From positions 1-64,000 of the forward strand of contig JAAVZI010000026.1 of assembly GCA_022791575.1 (NCBI GenBank): a stretch of 64,000 nucleotides of DNA, given 5' to 3'. The position numbers and the translations under genes were made by a program. The notes below the pieces were generated by a model that did no database searches, had not been told where the DNA came from, and saw only the letters and a program-made list of their open reading frames with translations. Source of the stretch: Lachnospiraceae bacterium. Lineage in GTDB: Bacteria > Bacillota > Clostridia > Lachnospirales > Lachnospiraceae. Positions 16,831 to 25,505 of the stretch are shown here, one piece after another. Position 1 is the stretch's first letter. Each line of letters begins with the position of its first letter.

Positions 16831-18051
16831 TTATTTATTCATGCGTATTTCCATTTTCCCGGCAAATCCCTGAAGCTCGGCACTGATATCCGAACCTTTT
16901 CTTACATTTGCAAATAATACGTTCAAATTTAGATTCAAATCCTCTGTTTCCGGCAGCTTTGGAAATTGTTTGGATTGTTCATATATTTTATACATTTCAG
17001 ACAACTCTTGTTTCTGATAGGAAATGTCCCTTCTGGCTGCAAAATGTCCTGTAGTCTCATATAAATGTTCTGCATAATCATAGCTTAGAAATTGTGCAAA
17101 TTCTGCCGCCTGTTCCTGCTTAAATCCCAGCCCGTTTACTACTGCAAGCTCTGTATAGGCACCGGCACAGCTTTTGAGTTCCTCATTGAGGTCCGGCACA
17201 GCGCAGATCTGATACTGCAGTTCTCCATAAGATTCCATCTGATGCACCATATCGCTGTCTGCCAGTATACACAATGCCCGTCCTTCTGCAAATGCTGTTA
17301 AAGCCTCTTCCGCCTGCATCTGTCCTCCATCTACCGCAAAATACTGTCCCAGCTGCTGAAACTGCTGCAGACAACATATCACCTGCTCATTATAGATAGA
17401 AACCTTGCTTTTGTCATCTCCTGCATTCCCGCCTATATTCAGATAATTTCCAATAAATGGATAGCTGCAGAAATAATCGTTCATATCCCAATAGAGAATA
17501 TATTGTGTATTTTCTCCCAGCTCTGTCTTCTCTGAAAATGCAGTGACGGCACCCATGGTCGCCGGCGGCGCCGGAAAATATTCCGCATGATACAGCATAC
17601 AAACCGTATTAAAATACAGAGGATAAGCCATGAGGCTGTTCTGATACTCTGCTGCCAGAAGAGCCGTATCACAGTAATGTTTGTTATCATATTTCTTAGA
17701 GGTATTGACAGCAGCCAGTCCTTCCATACAGACACGGCCCAGCTTATCATTTCTAAGCAGATACAGATCCGGCCCGTTTTCTTCTTGTACACTGGACTGA
17801 TACAATTCTTCCAGATAGGAGCTGTTTTCTTTATATTCACAGGTGATGGTTACCTGATACTTATCCTTATATGCACTGGCAGCCTGCTCCAGATAATCCT
17901 TCATATTACTTTGTGAATACCAGAGAGTCAATGTCTGCTGCTCTTTTACGTTCCTGTCCTTTTCCTGCTTTCCACAGCCGGAACATAGGACTATAGAAAC
18001 CACCATAAATAGCAAAAAAGCAGCTGTCTTTCGATCATATTTATTCTTCAT
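16831..18051 (-). CDS. Extracellular solute-binding lipoprotein (ABC type, orphan)
   Basis: A 406-residue family-1 extracellular solute-binding protein. The signal peptide ends in a lipobox with LCSGC (C26), and the mature part starts with the usual TLTLWYSQSN strand. It resembles sugar-binding components of ABC importers, but no permease or ATPase gene is next to it. It starts 15 bp after argD with its own TTGGAG site, so it is translated from the arginine operon message. The ligand is unknown; an amino-acid or peptide role is only suggested by the neighbours. Confidence 0.85.
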   Translation of the reverse strand: MKNKYDRKTAAFLLFMVVSIVLCSGCGKQEKDRNVKEQQTLTLWYSQSNMKDYLEQAASAYKDKYQVTITCEYKENSSYLEELYQSSVQEENGPDLYLLRNDKLGRVCMEGLAAVNTSKKYDNKHYCDTALLAAEYQNSLMAYPLYFNTVCMLYHAEYFPAPPATMGAVTAFSEKTELGENTQYILYWDMNDYFCSYPFIGNYLNIGGNAGDDKSKVSIYNEQVICCLQQFQQLGQYFAVDGGQMQAEEALTAFAEGRALCILADSDMVHQMESYGELQYQICAVPDLNEELKSCAGAYTELAVVNGLGFKQEQAAEFAQFLSYDYAEHLYETTGHFAARRDISYQKQELSEMYKIYEQSKQFPKLPETEDLNLNLNVLFANVRKGSDISAELQGFAGKMEIRMNK

Positions 18052-18066
18052 AGGTACTCCAACCGG

Positions 18067-19263
18067 CTAGGACAGACAATGTTCCAGAATCTGTATCATC
18101 TCGTCTACATGCTCCTTTGTAATAATAAGCGGAGGCACCATACGCAATACATTACCGCCAGCCGTAATTACAATTAAACCTGCTTCCAGACAGCGGCTGA
18201 CCACTGATCCCGCCGGAGTCGAGGCCTCCAGCACCAGACCCTGCAGCAGGCCCTTTCCACGCCTTTCCACAATACAAGAGAATTTTTCTGTCAGCTGATT
18301 TAGCTGCTCCGTCAGATAAGCGCCAACCTCTTGTACATGCTGAAGAATCTGTTCTTTCTCAAACAGGTCAAATACTTTGGACACCGCTGCACATACAAAT
18401 GGATTCCCACCATAAGTAGTTCCGTGGTCACCAGGCATCAGCGACTGATCTGCTACCTTCTGGCTCATTACAAAGGCACCAACCGGAACCCCGCAGCCAA
18501 GAGCTTTCGCACAGGTCATAATATCCGGTTTCACCTCATATTCCTGCCAGGCAAACATCGTACCACAACGGCCCATTCCACACTGGATTTCATCTAAGAT
18601 TAACAAAATATCCCGTTCCTCACAGAGCTTTTTTACCCCCTGCAAGAACGCATGTTCAGCCGGATAAATACCGCCTTCCCCCTGTATTGTTTCCATAATT
18701 ACTGCACATGTCCGTTCATTGACCAGTGCCTTCACACTTTCCAGATCATTAAAATCGGCAAATTTGATACCGCCAATCAGCGGGCGAAATGGTTTTTGAT
18801 AATTCTCATTTCCCGTTACAGACAACGCACCCATGCTTCTTCCATGAAAGGAATGCTTCATGGCAATGATCTCATGGTCATTGCTTCCATCTTTCATATA
18901 AGCATACTTACGGGCAGCCTTAATAGCGCCCTCAATACTTTCTGTTCCGCTGTTGGTGAAAAATACACGCTCCAGTCCAGAGGCTTTAGCCAGCTTCTCC
19001 GCCGCTGCAGCAACCGTTGTGTGATAAAACAGGTTGGAGGTATGACAGAGCCGGTCAATCTGCTCCTTTAGTGCCTGCTTGTATTCCTCATTGCTGTAAC
19101 CTAGAGCCTGTACTGCAATTCCGGCAGCAAAGTCCAGATAGCGTTTGCCATTGACATCATATAAATAAACGCCTTCTCCCTTTTCCAGAACAATCTGATA
19201 ACGGTTATAGGTATGCAGCAGAACCTTTTCGGTTTCTTCTATATAAGTATTTGCTTTATTCAT
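18067..19263 (-). CDS. argD: Acetylornithine aminotransferase
   Basis: A class-III PLP aminotransferase converting N-acetylglutamate semialdehyde to N-acetylornithine. The 398-residue length is normal. The cofactor lysine is K253 (CAKALGCG), with the phosphate-binding NSGTES segment at 104-109 and the [11 protein letters not shown] motif at 224-234. Its start overlaps the argB stop by 8 bp, indicating translational coupling within the arginine operon. Confidence 0.96.
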   Translation of the reverse strand: MNKANTYIEETEKVLLHTYNRYQIVLEKGEGVYLYDVNGKRYLDFAAGIAVQALGYSNEEYKQALKEQIDRLCHTSNLFYHTTVAAAAEKLAKASGLERVFFTNSGTESIEGAIKAARKYAYMKDGSNDHEIIAMKHSFHGRSMGALSVTGNENYQKPFRPLIGGIKFADFNDLESVKALVNERTCAVIMETIQGEGGIYPAEHAFLQGVKKLCEERDILLILDEIQCGMGRCGTMFAWQEYEVKPDIMTCAKALGCGVPVGAFVMSQKVADQSLMPGDHGTTYGGNPFVCAAVSKVFDLFEKEQILQHVQEVGAYLTEQLNQLTEKFSCIVERRGKGLLQGLVLEASTPAGSVVSRCLEAGLIVITAGGNVLRMVPPLIITKEHVDEMIQILEHCLS

Positions 19264-20146
19264 GATAGTATTTCTCCTCCTGTTCCCCTATAATTGCCGT
19301 ACCGATTCCTTTGTTTGTGAAGAATTCCAACAACAGACAATGGGCAATTCTACCATCCAGAATATGCACACGGGAAACTCCGTTTTTGATGGCATCGATA
19401 CAATTGTGTATCTTCGGCAGCATGCCGCCTCCTACATTTCCACTCTGTAAAAGCTCTTCCGCCTCTGGAATGGTCAGCTCAGAAATTAAAGAATCCGGGT
19501 TCAGCGGATCGCGGTATACCCCTTCAATATCTGTCAGAAAAGCCAGTTTTTCTGCTGACATGGCTCTTGCAATTGCACAGGCTGCATCGTCTGCATTAAT
19601 ATTATAATTCTGAAATTCATTATCAATGCCAATCGGACAGATCACAGGAACGAAATCATTTTCCAAAAGGGTATCAATGAGGCTGGTATCCACTTCTTCC
19701 ACTTCCCCCACAAATCCGATATCCTTACCATCAGCCAGCTTCTTAGTAACTTTTAGAGTTCCGCCATCTTTGCCGCTGATTCCCACAGCATTGACACCCA
19801 GGCTCTGCATAATCTGGACCAAACGTTTGTTCACCTTTCCTAATACCATTTCGGCAATTTCCATCGTTGCATCATCTGTAACACGCAGACCGTTAATAAA
19901 CTTTGGTTCCATACCAGCTCTTTTCACCCATGTACTGATTTCTTTTCCGCCTCCGTGGACGATAATGGGTTTGAAGCCGACGAGTTTTAATAACGCTACA
20001 TCTTTGATAACGTTTTGCTGTAGCTCAGCGTCAATCATAGCGCTGCCGCCATATTTTACTACGATTGTTTTGCCATTAAAGCGTTGGATGTATGGGAGCG
20101 CTTCAATGAGTACCTGTGCTTTGTGTAGCCATAATTCCATTTCCAT
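19256..20146 (-). CDS. argB: Acetylglutamate kinase
   Basis: Phosphorylates N-acetylglutamate, the second step of the acetylated arginine pathway. The 296-residue protein has the amino-acid kinase fold signatures VVKYGGSAM (about 28-36), [10 protein letters not shown] (59-68) and the conserved [10 protein letters not shown] segment. The C-terminal regulatory-type segment [14 protein letters not shown] is present, common in arginine-inhibited forms. AGGAGAATC precedes the ATG. It lies 170 bp after argJ, separated by a strong GC-rich hairpin, and overlaps argD. Confidence 0.96.
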   Translation of the reverse strand: MEMELWLHKAQVLIEALPYIQRFNGKTIVVKYGGSAMIDAELQQNVIKDVALLKLVGFKPIIVHGGGKEISTWVKRAGMEPKFINGLRVTDDATMEIAEMVLGKVNKRLVQIMQSLGVNAVGISGKDGGTLKVTKKLADGKDIGFVGEVEEVDTSLIDTLLENDFVPVICPIGIDNEFQNYNINADDAACAIARAMSAEKLAFLTDIEGVYRDPLNPDSLISELTIPEAEELLQSGNVGGGMLPKIHNCIDAIKNGVSRVHILDGRIAHCLLLEFFTNKGIGTAIIGEQEEKYYHE

Positions 20147-20208
20147 TTTTTGATTCTCCTGTTTATATTAAGTAGTGTAATTTGGTGTATCATTTTTTAT
20201 GATTGTGA

Positions 20209-20241
20209 GGGGAGGGGGCCGTAGGGTATGGTCCCCTCCCC
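20209..20241. other. GC-rich hairpin between argJ and argB
   Basis: GGGGAGGGGGCC and GGTCCCCTCCCC form a near-perfect 12-bp stem with a 9-nt loop inside the only long gap of the arginine operon. No T-tract follows on the minus strand, so it is more likely a processing or mRNA-stability element than a terminator. Confidence 0.5.
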
Positions 20242-20316
20242 GCGCTATGTTGTGAAAAATTTATATGAAATTCAGTTATGGTAATAATAAAAATGTTTCA
20301 TTCAATTCATTCATCG

Positions 20317-21540
20317 CTAAGAACGGTAGTCGCCGTTGATTTTTACGTAGTCATAGGTCAGGTCGCAGCCCCAGGCGGTCGCGTTAGCAGAGCCGGCGTG
20401 CATATCGGCTATGGCGGTAACTTTTTCGGCGGAGAGGATTTGGGTGGCTTTTTCTTCGCTGTAGTTGGTAGCCAGGCCGTTTTTGACGAGCTGGAGGCGG
20501 CCGTTCTCAGACTCGATATAAAGGTCGGTCTGGCTGGGGTCGAAAGGAATGCCGGCATAGCCAAGGGCACAGAGGATACGGCCCCAGTTGGCATCGCTTC
20601 CGTAGATGGCTGTTTTGACCAGGTTGGAGGTGATTACGGATTTGGCCAGAGTGGCGGCATGTTCTTCCGTATCGGCGTTGAGTACTTGGGTTTCGAAGAG
20701 CTTGGTGGCGCCTTCTCCGTCTGCGGCCATCTGCATGGCCAGCTGGGTGGATACATATAGTAATCCCTCTTTGAAGGTCTGATAGTCTTCTCCATTTTCG
20801 GTGATTTCACTGTTGGCGGCGAGACCGTTTGCAAGGGCGATGTAGGTGTCATTGGTAGAGGTGTCGCGGTCTACGGAAATCATGTTAAAGGTCTTTTGGA
20901 CAACTTCGCTCATGGCGGTCTGGAGCATTTCTTTGGAAATGCTGATGTCACTTGTGAGGACAGCCAGCATAGTTGCCATATTCGGGTGGATCATGCCGGA
21001 GCCTTTGACCATGGCTCCTAACGTAACGGTTTTGCCGTCGATTTGAATTTCTACTGCGCATTGTTTGCAGCGGGTATCGGTAGTCATAATGGCTTCGGCA
21101 GCCTTAGTTCCGGCTTTGGTGGAGTGGGATAAAGCAGCTTTTAGTAATGGAATGCCTTTTTCAATTTTATCTTTGGGAATCTGCATTCCTATGACGCCGG
21201 TAGACGCAGTCAGGACCTGATTAGCTGGAATCTGTAGAGCCTGGGCGGCCTGTTCTGCCATATATTGGTTGATCTCTTCGCCGATGTGGCTGGTACAGGC
21301 ATTAGCTATACCACTGTTTAAGACTACTGCCTGAGCGGTCTTTTGTTCTTTGATTAATTGAATGTCCCATAGGACAGGGGCAGCTTTTACTACATTTGTA
21401 GTAAATACACCGGCAGATACGGCAGGAACTTCTGAATAGACAAGCGCCATGTCGCTGCGGTCTTTATATTTTATATTGGCTTCGGCAGCGGCGGCCTGGA
21501 AGCCCTTGGCCGCTGTTACGCCTCCTGGAATGATATTCAT
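20317..21540 (-). CDS. argJ: Glutamate N-acetyltransferase / ornithine acetyltransferase
   Basis: Recycles the acetyl group from N-acetylornithine to glutamate. The 407-residue precursor has the self-cleavage motif GMIHPNMATML, where T190 becomes the N-terminal nucleophile of the beta chain, and the oxyanion TASTGVIG segment (111-118). Bifunctionality (acetyl-CoA use as well) cannot be read from the sequence alone. The gene is richer in GC than argB, argC and argD. It starts 13 bp after the GNAT gene. Confidence 0.95.
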   Translation of the reverse strand: MNIIPGGVTAAKGFQAAAAEANIKYKDRSDMALVYSEVPAVSAGVFTTNVVKAAPVLWDIQLIKEQKTAQAVVLNSGIANACTSHIGEEINQYMAEQAAQALQIPANQVLTASTGVIGMQIPKDKIEKGIPLLKAALSHSTKAGTKAAEAIMTTDTRCKQCAVEIQIDGKTVTLGAMVKGSGMIHPNMATMLAVLTSDISISKEMLQTAMSEVVQKTFNMISVDRDTSTNDTYIALANGLAANSEITENGEDYQTFKEGLLYVSTQLAMQMAADGEGATKLFETQVLNADTEEHAATLAKSVITSNLVKTAIYGSDANWGRILCALGYAGIPFDPSQTDLYIESENGRLQLVKNGLATNYSEEKATQILSAEKVTAIADMHAGSANATAWGCDLTYDYVKINGDYRS

Positions 21541-21553
21541 ATTTTCAGCTCCT

Positions 21554-22009
21554 TTATTGGTTAAATGTTGTAATATTGTTTGGATTTAAATTGTATTCAT
21601 ACAGGTTTATGTCGTCGCGCATGTGCCAGCCCTTTTCCTGCCAGAACTGGTTACCCAGCTCATTTTTTATAAATGCCATTAGGTTGACTTTATTGATTCC
21701 TTCCTGTTTCAGAGCCTCCAGAGCCTTTTCGGCCATCTGGGTAGCAAGGCCGCGTTTTCTGTAAGGCGGTTCTACACAGACATGATAAAAGCATCCTCTT
21801 CTGCCGTCATGCCCACATAACAGAGTTCCAACAATGGAATCGTTTTCTACTGCAACAAAACTAGTGGTTGGATTTCTTTTGACAAAACGAATGATATATT
21901 CTTTGGAATCATCTATACTGCGGATTCCCAATCCCTGTATTCTCTGCCAGAGCTCATATACCTGGTCATAATCTGATTCTTTCATGATTCGTATCATAAC
22001 TGCCTCCAT
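21554..22009 (-). CDS. GNAT-family N-acetyltransferase in the arginine operon
   Basis: A 151-residue acetyltransferase with the acetyl-CoA motif A (VCVEPPYRKRGLATQMAEKA, about 79-98) and motif B with the FWQEKGW segment. Two starts are plausible, the ATG at 22009 behind AAAAGGAG and one 12 bp downstream behind GGAGG; both fit. It lies between argC (11 bp) and argJ (13 bp). It may be a short N-acetylglutamate synthase that primes the acetyl cycle, but many GNATs have this size, so this is only inferred from position. Confidence 0.85.
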   Translation of the reverse strand: MEAVMIRIMKESDYDQVYELWQRIQGLGIRSIDDSKEYIIRFVKRNPTTSFVAVENDSIVGTLLCGHDGRRGCFYHVCVEPPYRKRGLATQMAEKALEALKQEGINKVNLMAFIKNELGNQFWQEKGWHMRDDINLYEYNLNPNNITTFNQ

Positions 22010-22020
22010 TTGATCTCCTT

Positions 22021-23061
22021 TTATGGGAATATAGGAACCAGTTCTAGTCCCATTGTTTCTTCCAGACCAAACATCAGGTTCATGTTTTGTACCGCCTGGC
22101 CGGCAGCTCCTTTTACAAGGTTGTCCATAGCACCCATCATTATGATACGCCCGGTTCTGTTGTCTATTTTGAAACTAACGTCTACGTAATTGCTCCCTTC
22201 TACCCACTTTGTCTGCGGACATACCTCTTGATCCAGCACTCGGACAAATCGTTCCTTCTTGTAGTATTGGTCATAGACCTGTTTTACTTCCTCATAGCTG
22301 ACTTCTTTCTTCAACGTAGCATAGGCGGTAATAAGAATTCCGCGGTTCATGGGAACTAAATGAGGGGTAAAGTTAATTCGTACTTCCTGGCCGGCGGCAT
22401 ACCCCAGCTGTTCTTCAATCTCCGGTGTATGTCTGTGAACTGCTACACCATAAGCTTTCATATTTTCATTGACTTCACAGAATAAATTATCGACCTTAGC
22501 GCCTCTTCCGGCACCGGAAGTTCCGCTTTTAGCGTCTACGATGATCGTTGCCGGATCAATCAGCCCTTCTTTTAATAACGGATAAATGGATAGCGTCGTA
22601 CAGGTTGGATAACAGCCGGGATTGGCTATCAGTCTTGCCTTTCTTATGTCTTCGCGGTTGATTTCACACAAGCCATATACTGCTTCTTCTATAAACTGAG
22701 GACTCTTATGTTCCAACTTATACCATTCTTCATATACGTTTACATCTTTAATACGAAAATCTGCACTCAAATCAATAATCTTGACTTTATTTAAGATTTC
22801 TTCATTAATAAGTGAAGCACAAAGGCCCTGAGGCGTTGCTGTAAAAATCACATCCACCTGGCTGGCCAGCTCCTCCATATTATCGTCCATACAGACCGCA
22901 TCCACAATCTGGAACATATTTTGGTATACTTCACTGTATCGCTTATCTATGTAGCTTCTGGAACCGAACCAGACAACTTCTGCTTCTTTATGTCCCATTA
23001 ATAATCGTACCAGCTCTCCGCCGGCATATCCGGTTGCGCCTATAATTCCTGCTTTAATCAT
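22021..23061 (-). CDS. argC: N-acetyl-gamma-glutamyl-phosphate reductase
   Basis: NADPH-dependent reduction of N-acetylglutamyl phosphate to the semialdehyde. The 346-residue protein has the N-terminal Rossmann motif GATGYAGGEL (8-17) and the active-site cysteine C150 in ANPGCYPT. AAAGGAGAAGAGC precedes the ATG. It is the first gene of the arginine operon, behind a leader of about 140 nt and an ArgR-type operator. Confidence 0.96.
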   Translation of the reverse strand: MIKAGIIGATGYAGGELVRLLMGHKEAEVVWFGSRSYIDKRYSEVYQNMFQIVDAVCMDDNMEELASQVDVIFTATPQGLCASLINEEILNKVKIIDLSADFRIKDVNVYEEWYKLEHKSPQFIEEAVYGLCEINREDIRKARLIANPGCYPTCTTLSIYPLLKEGLIDPATIIVDAKSGTSGAGRGAKVDNLFCEVNENMKAYGVAVHRHTPEIEEQLGYAAGQEVRINFTPHLVPMNRGILITAYATLKKEVSYEEVKQVYDQYYKKERFVRVLDQEVCPQTKWVEGSNYVDVSFKIDNRTGRIIMMGAMDNLVKGAAGQAVQNMNLMFGLEETMGLELVPIFP

Positions 23062-23078
23062 TGCTCTTCTCCTTTACT

Positions 23079-23141
23079 CTAATCCTCAAACCGTCCAAAC
23101 GATACCATATCGTTCAGACCAAACGGACTAACTCTCATCAT
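23079..23141 (-). CDS. Possible 20-codon leader peptide of argC
   Basis: Within the argC leader an ATG-ATG pair (first ATG 23139-23141) opens 20 codons (MMRVSPFGLNDMVSFGRFED) ending at a TAG 17 bp before the argC start. Its ribosome binding site is weak (AAAGG, 12 bp away). Part of it can fold into a hairpin (AACGATA…TATCGTT). It has two arginine codons, one near each end. It may be chance or an upstream ORF that affects argC translation. Confidence 0.25.
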   Translation of the reverse strand: MMRVSPFGLNDMVSFGRFED

Positions 23142-23203
23142 ATACCAAAACTGCCTTTTAGTAAAGTTAAAATAATGGTTTTTTTGACATTATCTCTAAT
23201 TGT

Positions 23204-23238
23204 TGTATAATTATACATTATTACTGCATAATATGCAA
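23204..23238 (-). promoter_or_regulatory. argC promoter with paired ArgR-type operators
   Basis: On the minus strand TTGCAT (23233-23238) and TATAAT (23210-23215) are 17 bp apart. Two perfect palindromes lie on top: TGCATAATATGCA (23225-23237) covers the -35 side and TGTATAATTATACA (23204-23217) covers the -10. Their centres are about 21 bp apart, the spacing of paired ARG boxes bound by hexameric ArgR. Repression by arginine is therefore likely. Confidence 0.7.
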
Positions 23239-23285
23239 GCATTTTTTATTATTTATACATATTTCAATTGTTTGCAGCTCTTTAT

Positions 23286-23324
23286 TAAAAAAATGATGGA
23301 ATCCACGATTGACGATTCCATCAT
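23286..23324 (-). terminator. Terminator of the hprK-LytTR unit
   Basis: An 11-bp stem (ATGATGGAATC / GATTCCATCAT) with a 10-nt loop runs into a T-run on the minus strand (ATTTTTTTAAT), about 50 bp past the LytTR regulator stop. Confidence 0.75.
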
Positions 23325-23374
23325 TTTCCATCATTTCTTATGATTCAGTTACTGAACTGAGCAAGGATTCTCAT

Positions 23375-24121
23375 TCAGCAGAATGTAGTATAAATATTTT
23401 CCTCCAGATCCTTTTTAAACTGATTTTTAATCACTCCGCCGATTTCAATCGGAGTTTCTACTCCGCTTAATTTTACATAGCGATTGGTATAATCAATCTG
23501 TTCGATATATCTCCTGTTAATAATATGATATCTGCTGCAGCGGAGAAACAGTTCCGAATCTAGTTCTTCCATTATCGCCTCACAAGTCTTATAGGGAATT
23601 TCCATATCCTCCTTTACGCAGTGAATGATTACCTTTCTCCGCATATTCTCAATGTATACAATATCCAACAGCCGTGCAGAATATACAATTCCATCTTTTC
23701 TGAAATAAGCATATCGTTCTTCATCAAATACCACCGGAAAATCCAGAACCTTTAACACACAACTTTGTACTTGTTTTGCATTAAAAGGCTTTTCTATAAA
23801 CTTAAAACAATGAAGCTGGCTATAAGAATACAATTTGGGATCTTCTAGTGAAGTGATAATGATAACCGGTGTAAAGAAATATTTTTTCACTTCCCGGATT
23901 TCTTGCACAAACCGGAGCCCTGATACATCTCCCGTCTGGCTTGTTGTCAGAATAATATCTACCAGAAATATATGAATCTGATATTCCATGGCAATCTGAT
24001 AAGCTTCCTTCTGATCTGAGGCACATAAAATCTCTATATCCCTATGTAAATCATTAATTATTTTACAAAGTGCATTCATCTGCAGCTTCTGGTCCTCAAC
24101 AATTAACATTCTCCGCCTCAT
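23375..24121 (-). CDS. LytTR-family response regulator
   Basis: A 248-residue regulator of the AgrA/LytR type. The receiver domain has E9/D10 and the phospho-acceptor D55 (FLVDIIL), with K near 107 (FIEKPFN). The C-terminal LytTR DNA-binding domain spans about 145-240 (VYSARLLDIVYIEN; FLRCSRYHIINRRYIEQIDY). AAAGGTAG precedes the ATG at 24119-24121. No histidine kinase is adjacent, so its input is unknown. It is the last gene before the terminator at 23286, 11 bp after the C_GCAxxG_C_C gene. Confidence 0.9.
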   Translation of the reverse strand: MRRRMLIVEDQKLQMNALCKIINDLHRDIEILCASDQKEAYQIAMEYQIHIFLVDIILTTSQTGDVSGLRFVQEIREVKKYFFTPVIIITSLEDPKLYSYSQLHCFKFIEKPFNAKQVQSCVLKVLDFPVVFDEERYAYFRKDGIVYSARLLDIVYIENMRRKVIIHCVKEDMEIPYKTCEAIMEELDSELFLRCSRYHIINRRYIEQIDYTNRYVKLSGVETPIEIGGVIKNQFKKDLEENIYTTFC

Positions 24122-24132
24122 AATACTACCTT

Positions 24133-24543
24133 TTACTTTGTTTCCTCCAGCATTGTCTCTATGATTTCCGCAGCAAGTTTCACTTTTGCTCCGCATTTAA
24201 AGGGCTGTGGTTTCTGGCCCTGCATAACATCCCGGCAGGCAACCGCCCCGTATTTCTCCTTAAATAATTCGGCTGCTTCCCTGATCTTGGAAAATGTAAC
24301 TGGTTTGCTGGCACTTTGTTCCGGTTCTCCATCGCTGTAATGATAGCTGATCACAGCAAATGCTGCTGCCAGCGCACCGCATATTTCCTGCATACCGCCG
24401 CAGCCTCCTCCAAAACCTTCAAATAATCGATAGGCTGTCTTCTCATCCAGCCCCGCTTGTTTGGCATAAGCACATAAAACTGCCTGCGCACAAGTATATC
24501 CTTTTCCATAGTTCTGAATTGCCTTGGCTACTCTCTCGTTCAT
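24133..24543 (-). CDS. C_GCAxxG_C_C family protein
   Basis: A 136-residue protein of the redox-type C_GCAxxG_C_C family (DUF1848-unrelated, TIGR01909-like). It shows YTCAQAVLCAYAKQ (C18), FGGGCGGMQEICGALAAA with the paired cysteines of the family name, and C-terminal CRDVM and FKCGAKV cysteines. The conserved cysteines suggest metal or cluster binding; the biochemical role is not established. AGGAGGAGC precedes the ATG. It lies between a DapA-like gene (26 bp) and a LytTR regulator (11 bp). Confidence 0.85.
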   Translation of the reverse strand: MNERVAKAIQNYGKGYTCAQAVLCAYAKQAGLDEKTAYRLFEGFGGGCGGMQEICGALAAAFAVISYHYSDGEPEQSASKPVTFSKIREAAELFKEKYGAVACRDVMQGQKPQPFKCGAKVKLAAEIIETMLEETK

Positions 24544-24569
24544 ATGCTCCTCCTGATAGATTTCCTGCT

Positions 24570-25484
24570 TTAGATAAATTCTTTTCTGATATGATGATAA
24601 AGCTTCTGCAGCTGCTCTACTTCTAACTTTCTGCTTGCAGTCAATTCTTCCTTGTCCTTATTTCTGCAGTTCAGGGTCATCGTTACCCCTTCCAGATTCA
24701 TATGATATTTGGCATTGACTGGATAACACTGGCATTCAATAACCGAAGCTGCACCGATAAAGGCCTGCATCAGTTCTGCCTTCTCTTGATCCTTATCAAA
24801 GTTTTTGCACAGCCAAGCATACATTTCTGAATGGAAATTCGCCATTACGCCGCTGAATCCGGCGCAGCCCATACGCAGACTTTCCAGAAGCGTAGCCGAA
24901 TTCGCATTAAAGATCTTTAAATTGGTTCCTTTTACAGCTTCTAATTTTGCCTTAAGCTGGTCCACATTACAGCAGGTGTCCTTGAGAAATGAAAATCTTC
25001 CGGTATCCGCACACCATTTCAGATTCTCAGGAGTCAGCAAACGCTTATAAGGATATGGACATTCATAGATTCCAAAAGATTCTCCCGGAATCTTATCAAT
25101 GATATACTCAATGTTTTTACGAACGACATCGTCATCTTCCTCAGGCTTTGCAAACTGATTGGAAATAAAGACATAGGATTCCACGCCTGCATCGATAATC
25201 GCCTTGGCTTCTTCAATCTGGTCCTCTACTTTTTCTGCCACATGGCCGGAAGCAATCACACCAATATGCTTTGGTGTATGTTCCACTACGAAACGTGCCA
25301 GTTCTAAACGTTCCTCCTTATTCAGAAAAAACATTTCACTGGATTGGCAGACAGCAAAGATTCCTGTAACCCCCTGCTGATCATACCACTCAATGATCTT
25401 CAGCACTGCATCGTAATCAATCTTGTTATCCTCTGTGTATGGAGTTATCATGGTAGGCCATACACCATTTGCAATTGTATTCAT
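24570..25484 (-). CDS. Dihydrodipicolinate synthase / N-acetylneuraminate lyase family aldolase
   Basis: A 304-residue TIM-barrel class-I aldolase of the DapA/NanA superfamily. The Schiff-base lysine is K168 (FSFLKDT) and the catalytic tyrosine Y140 (GIYECPYP). The usual GTTGE pyruvate-carboxylate motif is replaced by CQSSE (46-50), so it is unlikely to be the housekeeping DapA. A sugar-acid aldolase or lyase is possible, supported loosely by the glucokinase 21 bp upstream. AAAAGAAATG precedes the start. Confidence 0.85.
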   Translation of the reverse strand: MNTIANGVWPTMITPYTEDNKIDYDAVLKIIEWYDQQGVTGIFAVCQSSEMFFLNKEERLELARFVVEHTPKHIGVIASGHVAEKVEDQIEEAKAIIDAGVESYVFISNQFAKPEEDDDVVRKNIEYIIDKIPGESFGIYECPYPYKRLLTPENLKWCADTGRFSFLKDTCCNVDQLKAKLEAVKGTNLKIFNANSATLLESLRMGCAGFSGVMANFHSEMYAWLCKNFDKDQEKAELMQAFIGAASVIECQCYPVNAKYHMNLEGVTMTLNCRNKDKEELTASRKLEVEQLQKLYHHIRKEFI

Positions 25485-25505
25485 TTCTTTTCCTCCTAAA
25501 TCCTT

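Noticed and set aside
24570..25484. Housekeeping dapA for lysine synthesis
   Set aside because: The GTTGE motif is replaced and the operon is linked to sugar kinases and catabolite control, so the specific gene symbol was withheld.
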